Source: a virus. From it: DNA of 36,213 bases. This document shows, one piece after another, positions 20,843-27,995 of the stretch. Numbering within the stretch: position 1 is the first letter of the stretch; each line of letters starts with the position of its first letter. The translations under genes and the position numbers were made by a program. Location: positions 1 to 36,213 of IMG/VR virus record IMGVR_UViG_3300043446_000736; one strand, 5' to 3'. The notes under the pieces were generated by a model, which worked only from the letters and a program-made list of their open reading frames with translations, did no database searches and was not told the DNA's origin.

Positions 20843-21732
20843 TTTGTTAAGCCAACGCCAGGGAATGAGCCAAATGGCAATTCTGCTGTAGCGCCAAAAC
20901 GCAACTTGCAGGATTCAACCCGTTTGCCGCAAACATCACTCGCCAAAGTCGTAACTCTGTCGTCATTGGCATCCCAATAGTTGCTGCCGGTATAGCCGCA
21001 CTCTGCACTGCGGTAGTTCCACTGGCAAACGTTGGCGATCAGTTGACGCTTGGGCAGCATCATGCCTGCCATATCAAACTTGCTCGCCAGCTCAAATGAA
21101 ACCGCATCGCGGCTCTCAGATGCCTTGCGATCAACGTACCAGATCTCATCTGGGAATTTTGCGTGTGGATCTGCAGTAGCTTCACCATCCAAAAACTTTT
21201 TCAAGGTTCGGATTCGTTTGACCGTGGCGCCACCAAGATCATTGCCAGGTGTGGTGGCATTGACCAAGATCAACAGCGTGCTGATGGTGCTATCTAAGTT
21301 GGCGACAGTCAGAGTAGGGCGCGGCAGTGTACCTGTATTGGTGTAATCAAAACCATCTGCCTTGATTGGAAGTCGGATGTAAGTATTGCTATTCCAGACA
21401 ATGTTGCCGGTCACGTTGGCATTGCAACCATTGTGCCAGCGGTAAGTATCGCTGCTGCCATGCAAGGTGGTATTAAGTGTCAGCTCAAATAATTCGATGA
21501 TGGCACTTGGCGCCAGTATTGAAAGATCTTCGTAGACACTGCTGATCGCCTTCCAAGTGACTGTTCCATCGATAACCGTGCTGCCAATATCGGTCGGCCA
21601 TGCAGGCTGCGTGCTGCCGCTTGTACCAGCATCAATACACTGAAAAACAAGACCACTAGCCTGCAGCGTGGTAGCTCGCCGTACTGCACCAACGGAATAA
21701 GCAGTTGTTGCCGCCCAGGAGGTATAAGCCAT
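20839..21732 (-). CDS. Lambda gpL-like minor tail protein with N-terminal added domain
   Basis: In this 297-residue protein, residues 75-297 match lambda gpL, including the C-terminal four-cysteine set (ANVCQWNYRSAECGY ... SDVCGKRVESCK) that in lambda holds an iron-sulfur cluster, and the ending RFG...LPFGSFPGV. Residues 1-65 are extra relative to lambda (232 residues): YTSWAATTAYSVGAVRR, GLVFQCIDAGTSGSTQPAWP and GTVTWKAI form a short aromatic-rich beta module seen in phage surface proteins and resembling small carbohydrate-binding modules. It would lie on the tail tip, perhaps helping surface contact. It starts with ATG 21732, overlapping the gpM stop by one base. Confidence 0.92.
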   Translation of the reverse strand: MAYTSWAATTAYSVGAVRRATTLQASGLVFQCIDAGTSGSTQPAWPTDIGSTVIDGTVTWKAISSVYEDLSILAPSAIIELFELTLNTTLHGSSDTYRWHNGCNANVTGNIVWNSNTYIRLPIKADGFDYTNTGTLPRPTLTVANLDSTISTLLILVNATTPGNDLGGATVKRIRTLKKFLDGEATADPHAKFPDEIWYVDRKASESRDAVSFELASKFDMAGMMLPKRQLIANVCQWNYRSAECGYTGSNYWDANDDRVTTLASDVCGKRVESCKLRFGATAELPFGSFPGVGLTK

Positions 21733-22067
21733 TAGGGTTCAAATACCTCCCGAAATGTGGCTGTAATGTTATTGAAATTACAACTTACCTGACTGGTTTG
21801 CCATTCGCTGCATATCCATTTGCCGGCATAACTATTTGGGTCAGTCCAATCAAATGATTCAGTGGCACCTCGCGCTCGCAAGAACGCAAGGATGTTGTTG
21901 CGTTCAGTATCACTTCGATTGCTGAAATTTAGTTGCCATGATTTTGGTTGAGTATTTAATCCATAAGCAAGTCGTTGTTCATAGCCATCGCCAAACCTGA
22001 CCGTGCGCACGGTGGGTGACTCACTTAAATCAGCGCTGTAGCTGGGTGTGTAGGTGAATGTGGCCAT
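21732..22067 (-). CDS. Lambda gpM-like minor tail protein
   Basis: This 111-residue protein has the gpM family pattern: TYTPSYSADLSESPTVRTVRFGDGYEQR at the N-terminus, WQLNFSNRSDTERNNILAFLRARG, FDWTDP and a C-terminal FREVF. It matches lambda M (109 residues) in length and in position between tape measure and gpL. It links the tip complex to the tape measure. The start is ATG 22067 in a TAATG overlap with the tape measure stop. Confidence 0.93.
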   Translation of the reverse strand: MATFTYTPSYSADLSESPTVRTVRFGDGYEQRLAYGLNTQPKSWQLNFSNRSDTERNNILAFLRARGATESFDWTDPNSYAGKWICSEWQTSQVSCNFNNITATFREVFEP

Positions 22068-24331
22068 TATGCAAGCAAGCCTCCGGGGCGTTTTTGTTTA
22101 ATCAGTTCCTGCTGCACTGCAATGCCGATCGCCTTGCCAAGGGCATTAGCCTGCGTGCTATCGCCTTGCACGTTAGATCCAGCAGCATCGACGTTCACTG
22201 AGACATTCATGCTGCTGCCGCCAGCAACGCCGAGTTTGCCATCTTTGCCGCGCTTCAAGGGCATGATCGCCTCAGGTCCGGCCTCGCCCATCAGGCCGGT
22301 GCCATTGGCGAACGGGAATAGGGTCGGGCGATCAACGATGCCACCACGCGCAAACGGCTGGATGCCGTTCTGGGCGAAGACGTTGCCCATCGCGCTGGGT
22401 TTGATGTTGAAAATATCCATAAGACCAGCAGTTAAAGGTCTGATAATCGCTTGCCTAATAGCAATTCGAGTGATGTCAGCGATGATGCTGTTGGCAAGAT
22501 CGGCGAAGTTGGCCTTGCCGGTGGTGACGAAGCTGGTCAGTTGATCCTCAAGGCCTTGGAATGCGCCTTGCACGGCACCCGCAACTTGACCACCAAAGTT
22601 CTTAAGTGAATCAAAATACTGCTTCAGGCTTTCCTCGAAAGTATCCTTAAAGCTATCTTTCACCTGCTTGCTAGCAGTAACAAGCTCCTTGATCTTGTCG
22701 ATTTGCGCTTGAGTCAAACCAGGCAAGCGTTCAAGAATGGTGGCAACCTCTCGATCAATCTCAATTTGCTTGAGCTTGTCACCAGTGATCATGCCAGCCT
22801 TGATCTGCAGATCCTCCACGGTGCGTTTGTAATCCTCCTGCAGTTGATTGCGCTTCAGGAAGTCTTTGGCAATATCAGATCCAATTTGCGCTGCTGCATC
22901 TCCATAAGATTGCAGTTTGGTTTTCTCCGCATCGGCCAAATCAAGAGCATCCTGTCTGGTTCTTAGTTTGCTTTCTTCGTATTTCAGTGCAGCAATATCA
23001 AACCGAAGGCCAATAGCCTTGAGATCTTCACCTTTGATTTCAGCATCATTTAGCGCCAAGCGAAGTCGATACATCCGTTCGCTTACATCTACTTCTTTCT
23101 TCGGTTTCGTACCAGCGCCAGTGCGTAATCCAGTAAGATCCGGCGTGGTGCCAAGTGGTGGAGTTGGGATGTTGGGCATCGTGAGCGCGCCCGAGATGCC
23201 GGTGCCGATCTTCTTCATCAGATCATCGATCAGCTTGCTGAGGCCAACAGCCAATCCAACACCAACGGCACCACCAGTGATCAAGCCAACAGCCTTCGCC
23301 TGCGCAGGTCCAGGAGTCTGTAGGCCAGCGATCAAACTAAGCACTGCAGCTCGAGCAGTTTGCACTGCAAGTGTTGCCCGCTCAATCGATAACAAACCAA
23401 GCATTACACCACGGAGGGCGCCTAATGCCTTTGTGAAGTTAGTGATATTGGTCGCAATAAAAACGCCAGCAGTCACACCGCCAAGCACCACCATTGTCTT
23501 GATCAGTCCAGCAGCTATCTGCTGCAATCCAGCCGCACCGCCGATCGCCTTGTAGAACTCCTCACCCAGAGTGCCGATGAATCCAATGGCCTGTCCAACC
23601 ACACTCACCAATCCACTCATCACCGGCAGCAATGCGGAACCGATCTGCACGGTCAGCACAGTGAGCTGCGCCTTCATGATCCCAAGCTGATCATTGAACG
23701 CATCAGCCTTGTTGGCAAAGTCGGGACCGATGCCAAGGCCGAACCGCTGGATCTCTTGACTGCCTAGGTTCAAGATCGGGATCAGATCAGTGCCAGCCTT
23801 GCCAAAGATCTTCATCGCCAGCGCGGCCTTTTCAGGTCCATCGCGCATTGCCTTGAACCGATCGGCTACATCGAGGAACACCTTGTCGGCGCTACGCAGT
23901 GTGCCATCCGCCTCGGTGGTGGCGACACCCACAGTCTTGAATGCAGCCGCAGCACCATCGGCACCAGTAGCCGCGGCCACCATGTTCTTGTTGAGGAACT
24001 TCAGTCCGGTGGCTACACCTTCCAAGCTGCTGCCACTCAGCTCCGCGGCAACCTTGAATTTGCCCAGCGATTCAATGCTGACGCCAGTGCGCTGCGATAG
24101 ATCGCGCATATCGTCAGCCAAATCGATCGCCGACTTGGCCAGTGCAACCACACCACCAGTAACCGCAAGCGCAGCCAAACCTTTCAGGCTGCTATAGAGC
24201 AAGTTGGTTGCGAGGCTTGCATTCTTGACTCGGCCTTCAAGGCCTTGCATCGAATTGCCGAGCCTACGGATATTGTTCTCCCCGACCACGTTCGCCGTGA
24301 TCTTCAGCATGGCGTCCATGTTCATCGCCAT
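22067..24331 (-). CDS. Tail tape measure protein
   Basis: This 754-residue largely helical protein has an N-terminal coiled coil, a hydrophobic segment (LKGLAALAVTGGVVALAKSAIDLADDM, about residues 50-75), further hydrophobic stretches around 230-290, and a long charged helix region. The C-terminus FARGGIVDRPTLFPFANGTGLMGEAGPEAIMPL is diagnostic of lambda gpH-type tape measures. Its length predicts a tail of roughly 110 nm using the usual 0.15 nm per residue, somewhat shorter than lambda. It directly follows the gpG/GT chaperones, which wrap it during assembly. ATG at 24331 begins MAMNMDAM; the second or fourth Met could also start. Confidence 0.95.
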   Translation of the reverse strand: MAMNMDAMLKITANVVGENNIRRLGNSMQGLEGRVKNASLATNLLYSSLKGLAALAVTGGVVALAKSAIDLADDMRDLSQRTGVSIESLGKFKVAAELSGSSLEGVATGLKFLNKNMVAAATGADGAAAAFKTVGVATTEADGTLRSADKVFLDVADRFKAMRDGPEKAALAMKIFGKAGTDLIPILNLGSQEIQRFGLGIGPDFANKADAFNDQLGIMKAQLTVLTVQIGSALLPVMSGLVSVVGQAIGFIGTLGEEFYKAIGGAAGLQQIAAGLIKTMVVLGGVTAGVFIATNITNFTKALGALRGVMLGLLSIERATLAVQTARAAVLSLIAGLQTPGPAQAKAVGLITGGAVGVGLAVGLSKLIDDLMKKIGTGISGALTMPNIPTPPLGTTPDLTGLRTGAGTKPKKEVDVSERMYRLRLALNDAEIKGEDLKAIGLRFDIAALKYEESKLRTRQDALDLADAEKTKLQSYGDAAAQIGSDIAKDFLKRNQLQEDYKRTVEDLQIKAGMITGDKLKQIEIDREVATILERLPGLTQAQIDKIKELVTASKQVKDSFKDTFEESLKQYFDSLKNFGGQVAGAVQGAFQGLEDQLTSFVTTGKANFADLANSIIADITRIAIRQAIIRPLTAGLMDIFNIKPSAMGNVFAQNGIQPFARGGIVDRPTLFPFANGTGLMGEAGPEAIMPLKRGKDGKLGVAGGSSMNVSVNVDAAGSNVQGDSTQANALGKAIGIAVQQELIKQKRPGGLLA

Positions 24332-24333
24332 GG

Positions 24334-25004
24334 CTAGCCCTCCTGCTTGTTGATCACGCTCATGGCGGCGGCCTCCATAATCTGCAAGCCCTCCAGTAGC
24401 GAGCGTGGATCGTCTACTTCGTACAGCTTAAACACCCACGCCAGCACTGCATAGTCCATCCCGATCACGCCACTCATCGTGGTGCGCCATTGCGTCTGGA
24501 CCCGCAGGAACATCTCAACCACCGGCCAGTTCTCGGGCAGGATCCCAAAGTCTTCATCGGGAGCTGGTGGCAGATCTGGCAGCTCGATGCCCATGGCCGC
24601 GGCATCGGCGGCGGTTTCATCAATGACGTGACCGCCTGCCCAATACTCGGCGGCCTCCGTCAGTTTTTTCGCTTGGCTCCCTGCAGGCTCTCGAAGTAGG
24701 CCAGCGTGATTGCTGCTGCGAGCATCGGCACATCCAGCACCTGCTCGAGTGCCTTCTGGCTAAAGGGCACCTCCTTGCCATCATCATCAGTCACGCCAGA
24801 CCAGCCGATCAGTACCTCTGCCGCCAGCTCGGCATCAGTGATCTCCTCGGCCTTGATCTGCTGCCCGATCTCGGTGATGCGAGATTGGCTCAACCGACGG
24901 AACTCCCCGTCGAAGGTTTGCCGCTGCATACGGCCACCATCGACGGGGATGTCAAATGCGATCGGCCAGCTATAGCTGTCTGACTGCTTGAGAACGAACG
25001 CCAA
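24334..25004 (-). CDS. Tail assembly chaperone gpGT (-1 frameshift product)
   Basis: A -1 shift at the A-AAA-AAC heptamer (24663-24669) joins the gpG-like frame to a second open frame: 23 codons (LTEAAEYWAGGHVIDETAADAAA) lead without a stop into the 86-residue T-like part beginning at ATG 24594. The T part (PENWPVVEMFLRVQTQWRTTMSGVIGMDYAVLAWV) resembles DUF1799, the usual GT extension. The product of about 223 residues would recruit tail tube subunits to the tape measure in a fixed ratio to gpG. Separate translation of the 24334-24594 frame from its own ATG is possible but not needed. Confidence 0.85.
24624..24669 (-). promoter_or_regulatory. -1 programmed frameshift signal: slippery heptamer plus downstream stem
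   Basis: The minus strand reads CGA AAA AAC TGA, with canonical slippery A-AAA-AAC (24669-24663) right before the zero-frame stop. Downstream, CCGCC (24653-24649) pairs with GGCGG (24636-24632) nine bases after the heptamer, and TGACG (24662-24658) can pair with CGTCA (24628-24624), a plausible stimulatory structure. Confidence 0.85.
24660..25004 (-). CDS. Tail assembly chaperone gpG-like protein
   Basis: This 114-residue, acidic, helical protein (FDGEFRRLSQSRITEIGQQI, ITDAELAAEVLIGWSGVTDDDG, PMLAAAITLAYFESLQGAKRKN) has the typical composition and W-S/D-G-V-x-D-x-x-G motif of phage tail assembly chaperones, called G in lambda. It is needed for tail assembly but absent from the virion. It lies directly upstream of the T-like frame and the tape measure, and its last codons are the slippery site. 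Start ATG 25004 is 2 nt after the tail tube stop. Confidence 0.9.
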   Translation of the reverse strand: MAFVLKQSDSYSWPIAFDIPVDGGRMQRQTFDGEFRRLSQSRITEIGQQIKAEEITDAELAAEVLIGWSGVTDDDGKEVPFSQKALEQVLDVPMLAAAITLAYFESLQGAKRKN

Positions 25005-25006
25005 GA

Positions 25007-25945
25007 TCAGGTGAAGACGAGACTGAACTCATCATTGCCTGAACTGGTCGGAACCGCAATGAACGGCATGTTCAGCATTTGGATCCCATCCTGATCGCTG
25101 TAGGTGAGGTTGCCCAGATCCGACTGCGCAGTGGTCACCGTGGCGATGTTGCCGCCGGTGGTGCCGTGCTGGAAAGTAATCGAACCTGTGCTGCTGCCAG
25201 TAGCGATCGTGAAGAAGTCCTTGGCCGCAATGGTCGGAGCCTCGATCACGATGGTGCCGCTAGGGGCACGGTTGGTGATCATGATCTCCTTCGTGCAACC
25301 CACCAGCTCGCGGTAGATCACATCATTAGCCATGCTGAAGTTGTAGCTTTGCAGGCAACCGCTGTAGGAGAAGGCGGTGAAGTTGGTGGTATTGCCCTGC
25401 TTGAAGATCAGCGGGGTGGCCTGATTCGCGTAGGTCGGGGTGGGCAGCGTCTCATCCGTCGGGGCGTTGTAAATGCCCGTCATGGTGAAGGCGATCACCG
25501 GGATCTGGCCGACTTCGCCGGTGATCTCAAAGGTGCCGCGGCAGCCGGTCAGCTTGTGGCGGATGCCATCCTCGTGGTAGTGGATCGTGACCGAGCTGAA
25601 GCTGCTGCTCACGGGCGCGTAGGTAGCGCTGGTGCTGGTCACCAACGTCTCGCTCAAGCCGCAAGCCTTGAGGATCGGACCATAGGCAGGGGCGGTGCCA
25701 GCAGTGCCGGAACCGGCCAGCTCCACCTCGAAGCTCACCTCAACGCGAGTCTGAGCCAGCAGTTGATCGGCTTGCCCCATGTAAGGGCGCACCAAATCGC
25801 GGTTCACAGTCTCAGCAACCAGCGGCTGGATCTCAAGGTTGCGCACCAAGATCGCATTGCTCGATCCGGTCGGGCTTGGATCAGTGCCGTAGGTGCTTTC
25901 AATCTTCGCCAGAATCAGGCGCCGGCGCGTCAGAACTGATGCCAT
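25007..25945 (-). CDS. Major tail tube protein (gpV position)
   Basis: This 312-residue beta-rich protein begins VLTRRRLILAKIESTYGTDPSPTGSSNAILV, a start shared by many siphovirus tail tube proteins. The segments VEVSFEVELAGSGTAG, AYGPILKACGL and GEVGQIPVIAFTMTGIYN match the tube fold family. Unlike lambda gpV it has no obvious C-terminal Ig-like domain; the extra length lies in the tube fold or loops. Its neighbours (gpU upstream, gpG downstream) agree. Confidence 0.9.
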   Translation of the reverse strand: MASVLTRRRLILAKIESTYGTDPSPTGSSNAILVRNLEIQPLVAETVNRDLVRPYMGQADQLLAQTRVEVSFEVELAGSGTAGTAPAYGPILKACGLSETLVTSTSATYAPVSSSFSSVTIHYHEDGIRHKLTGCRGTFEITGEVGQIPVIAFTMTGIYNAPTDETLPTPTYANQATPLIFKQGNTTNFTAFSYSGCLQSYNFSMANDVIYRELVGCTKEIMITNRAPSGTIVIEAPTIAAKDFFTIATGSSTGSITFQHGTTGGNIATVTTAQSDLGNLTYSDQDGIQMLNMPFIAVPTSSGNDEFSLVFT

Positions 25946-26063
25946 CGGTGGCTACCTCAGGTTGTGGATGGGGAGCCGGCTGAGTTCGCTCGATGAGCTT
26001 TCGCTTGCCGGTTTTGGGATCGACCAGATAGCTGCCGCCCTGGCCTTGGTGTTCGTCCATCAT
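25899..26063 (-). CDS. Small proline-containing protein between gpU and tail tube
   Basis: The 54-codon frame starts MMDEHQGQGGSYLVDPKT and continues with GKRKLIERTQPAP, ending acidic (DSGED). The GGSYLVDPKTGKRKLIERT segment resembles a short phage protein type that often sits beside the tail tube gene. It has no membrane segment. It overlaps the start of the tail tube gene by 47 nt, long for this genome, so the 3' end may be constrained by both frames. Either of two adjacent ATGs (26063, 26060) may start it. Confidence 0.6.
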   Translation of the reverse strand: MMDEHQGQGGSYLVDPKTGKRKLIERTQPAPHPQPEVATDGISSDAPAPDSGED

Positions 26064-26071
26064 CGTAGCTA

Positions 26072-26503
26072 CTACGGACTCTGCGCCAAATTAGCTACCT
26101 GGGTTCGATACTTCACCACGAAGTCGCAGCTAATCACGCCCGAAGGTTGATCCGCTTCCATCAGATCAAAGCTCACGCCAGTTGGCTGCACGTCGTAGGC
26201 GAAACCATTGCAAGTCAGATCCGCCATGATCTTGGCGTGCAGGCTTTCGATGATCGGATCAGCAACCTGATCAGGCACATCACCTCGCACGATCACGGCC
26301 ACACGCACGGTCAACGTCCAGTCCAACGTCGGAGTGCTGGTCAGTTGCTGGCAGGTATCGTTGATCGGCTCCACCACCAGCGCCGGCAGCTCGCCCCTAG
26401 CAAGCGGCTCAACCCGGCTCCGATAGATCCTCGTGCTCACGCCCGTGGTGCCGGTCAGGTTGGTGCGGATCCGAGCAAGGATCGATTCGCGTCGAGTCGT
26501 CAT
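26072..26503 (-). CDS. Tail terminator gpU-like protein
   Basis: This 143-residue protein begins with a basic helix TTRRESILARIRTNLTGTTGV, then RIYRSRVEPLARGELPALVVEP, TLDWTLTVRVAVIVRG, HAKIMADLTC and a final strand YRTQVANL. The helix-strand order and the LPALVV motif match phage tail terminators of the gpU group, which cap the tail at its head-proximal end. Its place directly before the tail tube gene agrees with lambda order. It overlaps the upstream gene by 4 nt (ATGA). Confidence 0.8.
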   Translation of the reverse strand: MTTRRESILARIRTNLTGTTGVSTRIYRSRVEPLARGELPALVVEPINDTCQQLTSTPTLDWTLTVRVAVIVRGDVPDQVADPIIESLHAKIMADLTCNGFAYDVQPTGVSFDLMEADQPSGVISCDFVVKYRTQVANLAQSP

Positions 26504-27135
26504 GCCGCCGCCACCTGAACCACTGTGCAGATGATGCCCGGAATTGCCGGATGAGAGAAGGGACTGGTTTGCGCACTCTCAGCATGGATATAGGCAGCAG
26601 CATTGCTGGTCGCCCACATCAACTCGATGTAGTCATTGGCCACCAATGGCAGTACAAAGTTCACGGTGCCGATCACATTGCCAGATGCACCGCCATGGCT
26701 AGCGATCACGCTGAAGCGGCTGTCGCTTGCAGCCACGTCGCCACTGCTGCCGCTGTCATTCTTCCGCAGCCAGACGTTCACATCATGGATCTGCGTGTCG
26801 CTGTTGGTGAACTGGATCGAGAAGGTGAAGCTATAGACACCCGGCTGGTCAACCGTGATCCGGCTGTTGGACACGATCCGCACGCCATGGTTGCTTAGAT
26901 CCATCGATCGCAGCAGGATCGCTGTTGGCGTGTTCGCAGTGGCGGTCTGCGAAGTCAGATCCCAAAAGCTGCCCCAATATCCCGGTGCGGCGTAATACGG
27001 CAACTGACTCCATGCCGTCTTGCCATCACCGATCTTTAGGTTCTTAGTGTTTTCCTCAATGCCAGGTTCGCCAGCATTAAGCGTCGGGTTCAGGCTTGCC
27101 CAATTTGCGCGGCTATTGACCTTGAAGTTCGTCAT
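26500..27135 (-). CDS. Fibre- or decoration-like protein with jelly-roll (C1q/TNF-like) C-domain
   Basis: In this 211-residue protein, residues 1-45 have the hyaluronidase/tropism-type N-terminal motif (RANWASLNPTLNAGEPGIEENTK, LKIGDGKTAWSQLPY) that attaches fibres to virions. Residues 60-211 look like a C1q/TNF-type jelly roll (GVYSFTFSIQFTNSD, DVNVWLRKN, PLVANDYIELMW, PGIICTVVQV), normally trimeric and used in host or surface binding. It lies where lambda carries gpZ, between the FII-like and U-like genes. A neck appendage or head decoration is likely. It is coupled to both neighbours by 4-nt overlaps. Confidence 0.75.
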   Translation of the reverse strand: MTNFKVNSRANWASLNPTLNAGEPGIEENTKNLKIGDGKTAWSQLPYYAAPGYWGSFWDLTSQTATANTPTAILLRSMDLSNHGVRIVSNSRITVDQPGVYSFTFSIQFTNSDTQIHDVNVWLRKNDSGSSGDVAASDSRFSVIASHGGASGNVIGTVNFVLPLVANDYIELMWATSNAAAYIHAESAQTSPFSHPAIPGIICTVVQVAAA

Positions 27136-27410
27136 GTCTTCTGGATCCCTAGCTGCACGAACTTGCCGTCATCGATCAGCATCGCTTCTCGGACGGTGTA
27201 AGCAGTCCCGTCCACGGTGATTGAATCACCGCGAACGAGACTGCCGAAGTTTGAGGCTCTAGCCGTCAGCGTGTAGTCGGTGCTCAGCACCATCCCATCG
27301 CTGATCACCTGGCTTGGCATGTCCAGGATCCCGTTGGCGGTAGTGGCGCCAGCCGTGCAGCTAACGCCAAAGTCCACCAAGAAGATGTCTAGATCCTCAG
27401 TCAGCGCCAT
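27132..27410 (-). CDS. Head-tail connector gpFII-like protein
   Basis: This 92-residue beta protein contains NGILDMPSQVISDGMVLSTDY, RASNFGSLVRGDSITVDGTAYTVRE and IDDGKFVQLGI. This order and the V-D-G-x-x-Y-x-V-R-E motif match lambda gpFII and the related phage attachment family, which forms the ring where the tail binds. Length (lambda FII is 117) is slightly short. It lies between the decoration-like protein and the Z-slot protein. ATG at 27410 is 2 nt after the previous stop. Confidence 0.8.
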   Translation of the reverse strand: MALTEDLDIFLVDFGVSCTAGATTANGILDMPSQVISDGMVLSTDYTLTARASNFGSLVRGDSITVDGTAYTVREAMLIDDGKFVQLGIQKT

Positions 27411-27412
27411 GG

Positions 27413-27793
27413 TCAGCTGTACTTCTTGGAGCCAACGGCAACCACAGAAACAGCGCCAGCGCCGGTGCCACCGGCAACGGTGATCGAAGCCTTGACGTAG
27501 CGCTTCAGGTTGGAAGCGTTCACGTAGATCTTCTGCACCGAAGCAGTGTTGGCGGTGGTGGTGGTGAAGGCGCCACCAGACACATCGGTGTAGGTGCCAC
27601 CGCTGGTAGCGGATTCGGTCAGCTTCACCGCGTAGGTGATGCCAGAGCCACCGGCCTCAGCGTCCAGCAGCACGGCGATGTCACCTTCGTAGCCCTGCAG
27701 ATCAACTGCAGAGCCGGTGCCGGTGGCGGTCACCACATCATTGGGGAGCAGGCTGAGGACTTCCGTCTTCGAGCCAAGGTTCTGAATGGTCAT
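27413..27793 (-). CDS. Capsid decoration/structural beta protein
   Basis: This 126-residue protein is rich in Thr, Ser, Val, Ala and Gly: NLGSKTEVLSLLPNDVVTATGTGSAVDLQGY, LLDAEAGGSGITYAVKLTES, GGTYTDVSGGAFT, KRYVKASITVAGG. The all-beta pattern and position just after the capsid gene fit a widely distributed small structural protein, probably capsid stabilisation or decoration, though exact placement in the virion is not certain. It overlaps the next upstream gene by 4 nt. Confidence 0.75.
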   Translation of the reverse strand: MTIQNLGSKTEVLSLLPNDVVTATGTGSAVDLQGYEGDIAVLLDAEAGGSGITYAVKLTESATSGGTYTDVSGGAFTTTTANTASVQKIYVNASNLKRYVKASITVAGGTGAGAVSVVAVGSKKYS

Positions 27794-27993
27794 GATTTAG
27801 CCCTCCGTCGGGGGGTTGGTTTGGATGTTCGTTCAGGCTTCTCCTGAACAGCCTCGGCCACCAATGAGATGGCCTCCACAGCTTTGCCAATACCGATCAG
27901 CAGCTTGGCATCAGAGGGGGAAGCCTCATGGACTTCCCCGATTCTGACCACCTGGCCCGCCAGCATTGTTTGCTGTAGAACCTTGATCAACAT
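27790..27993 (-). CDS. Small head protein of unknown role
   Basis: This 67-residue protein has an N-terminal beta section (MLIKVLQQTMLAGQVVRIGEVHEASPSDAKLLIGIGKAVEAI) typical of short phage structural proteins that follow the capsid gene, then a basic proline tail (RTSKPTPRRRAKS). Its likely role is in the head or head completion. It sits 2 nt after the capsid gene and ATGA-overlaps the next gene. Confidence 0.65.
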   Translation of the reverse strand: MLIKVLQQTMLAGQVVRIGEVHEASPSDAKLLIGIGKAVEAISLVAEAVQEKPERTSKPTPRRRAKS

Positions 27994-27995
27994 GA

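Noticed and set aside
24334-24594. T-like frame as an independent gene only
   Set aside because: Slippery heptamer, open -1 frame and lambda gene order make the G-GT fusion the better explanation.
25079-25939. 286-codon plus-strand frame opposite the tail tube gene
   Set aside because: Product is Gly/Ala/Arg/Glu/Asp-biased, as expected from antisense of a high third-position GC gene.
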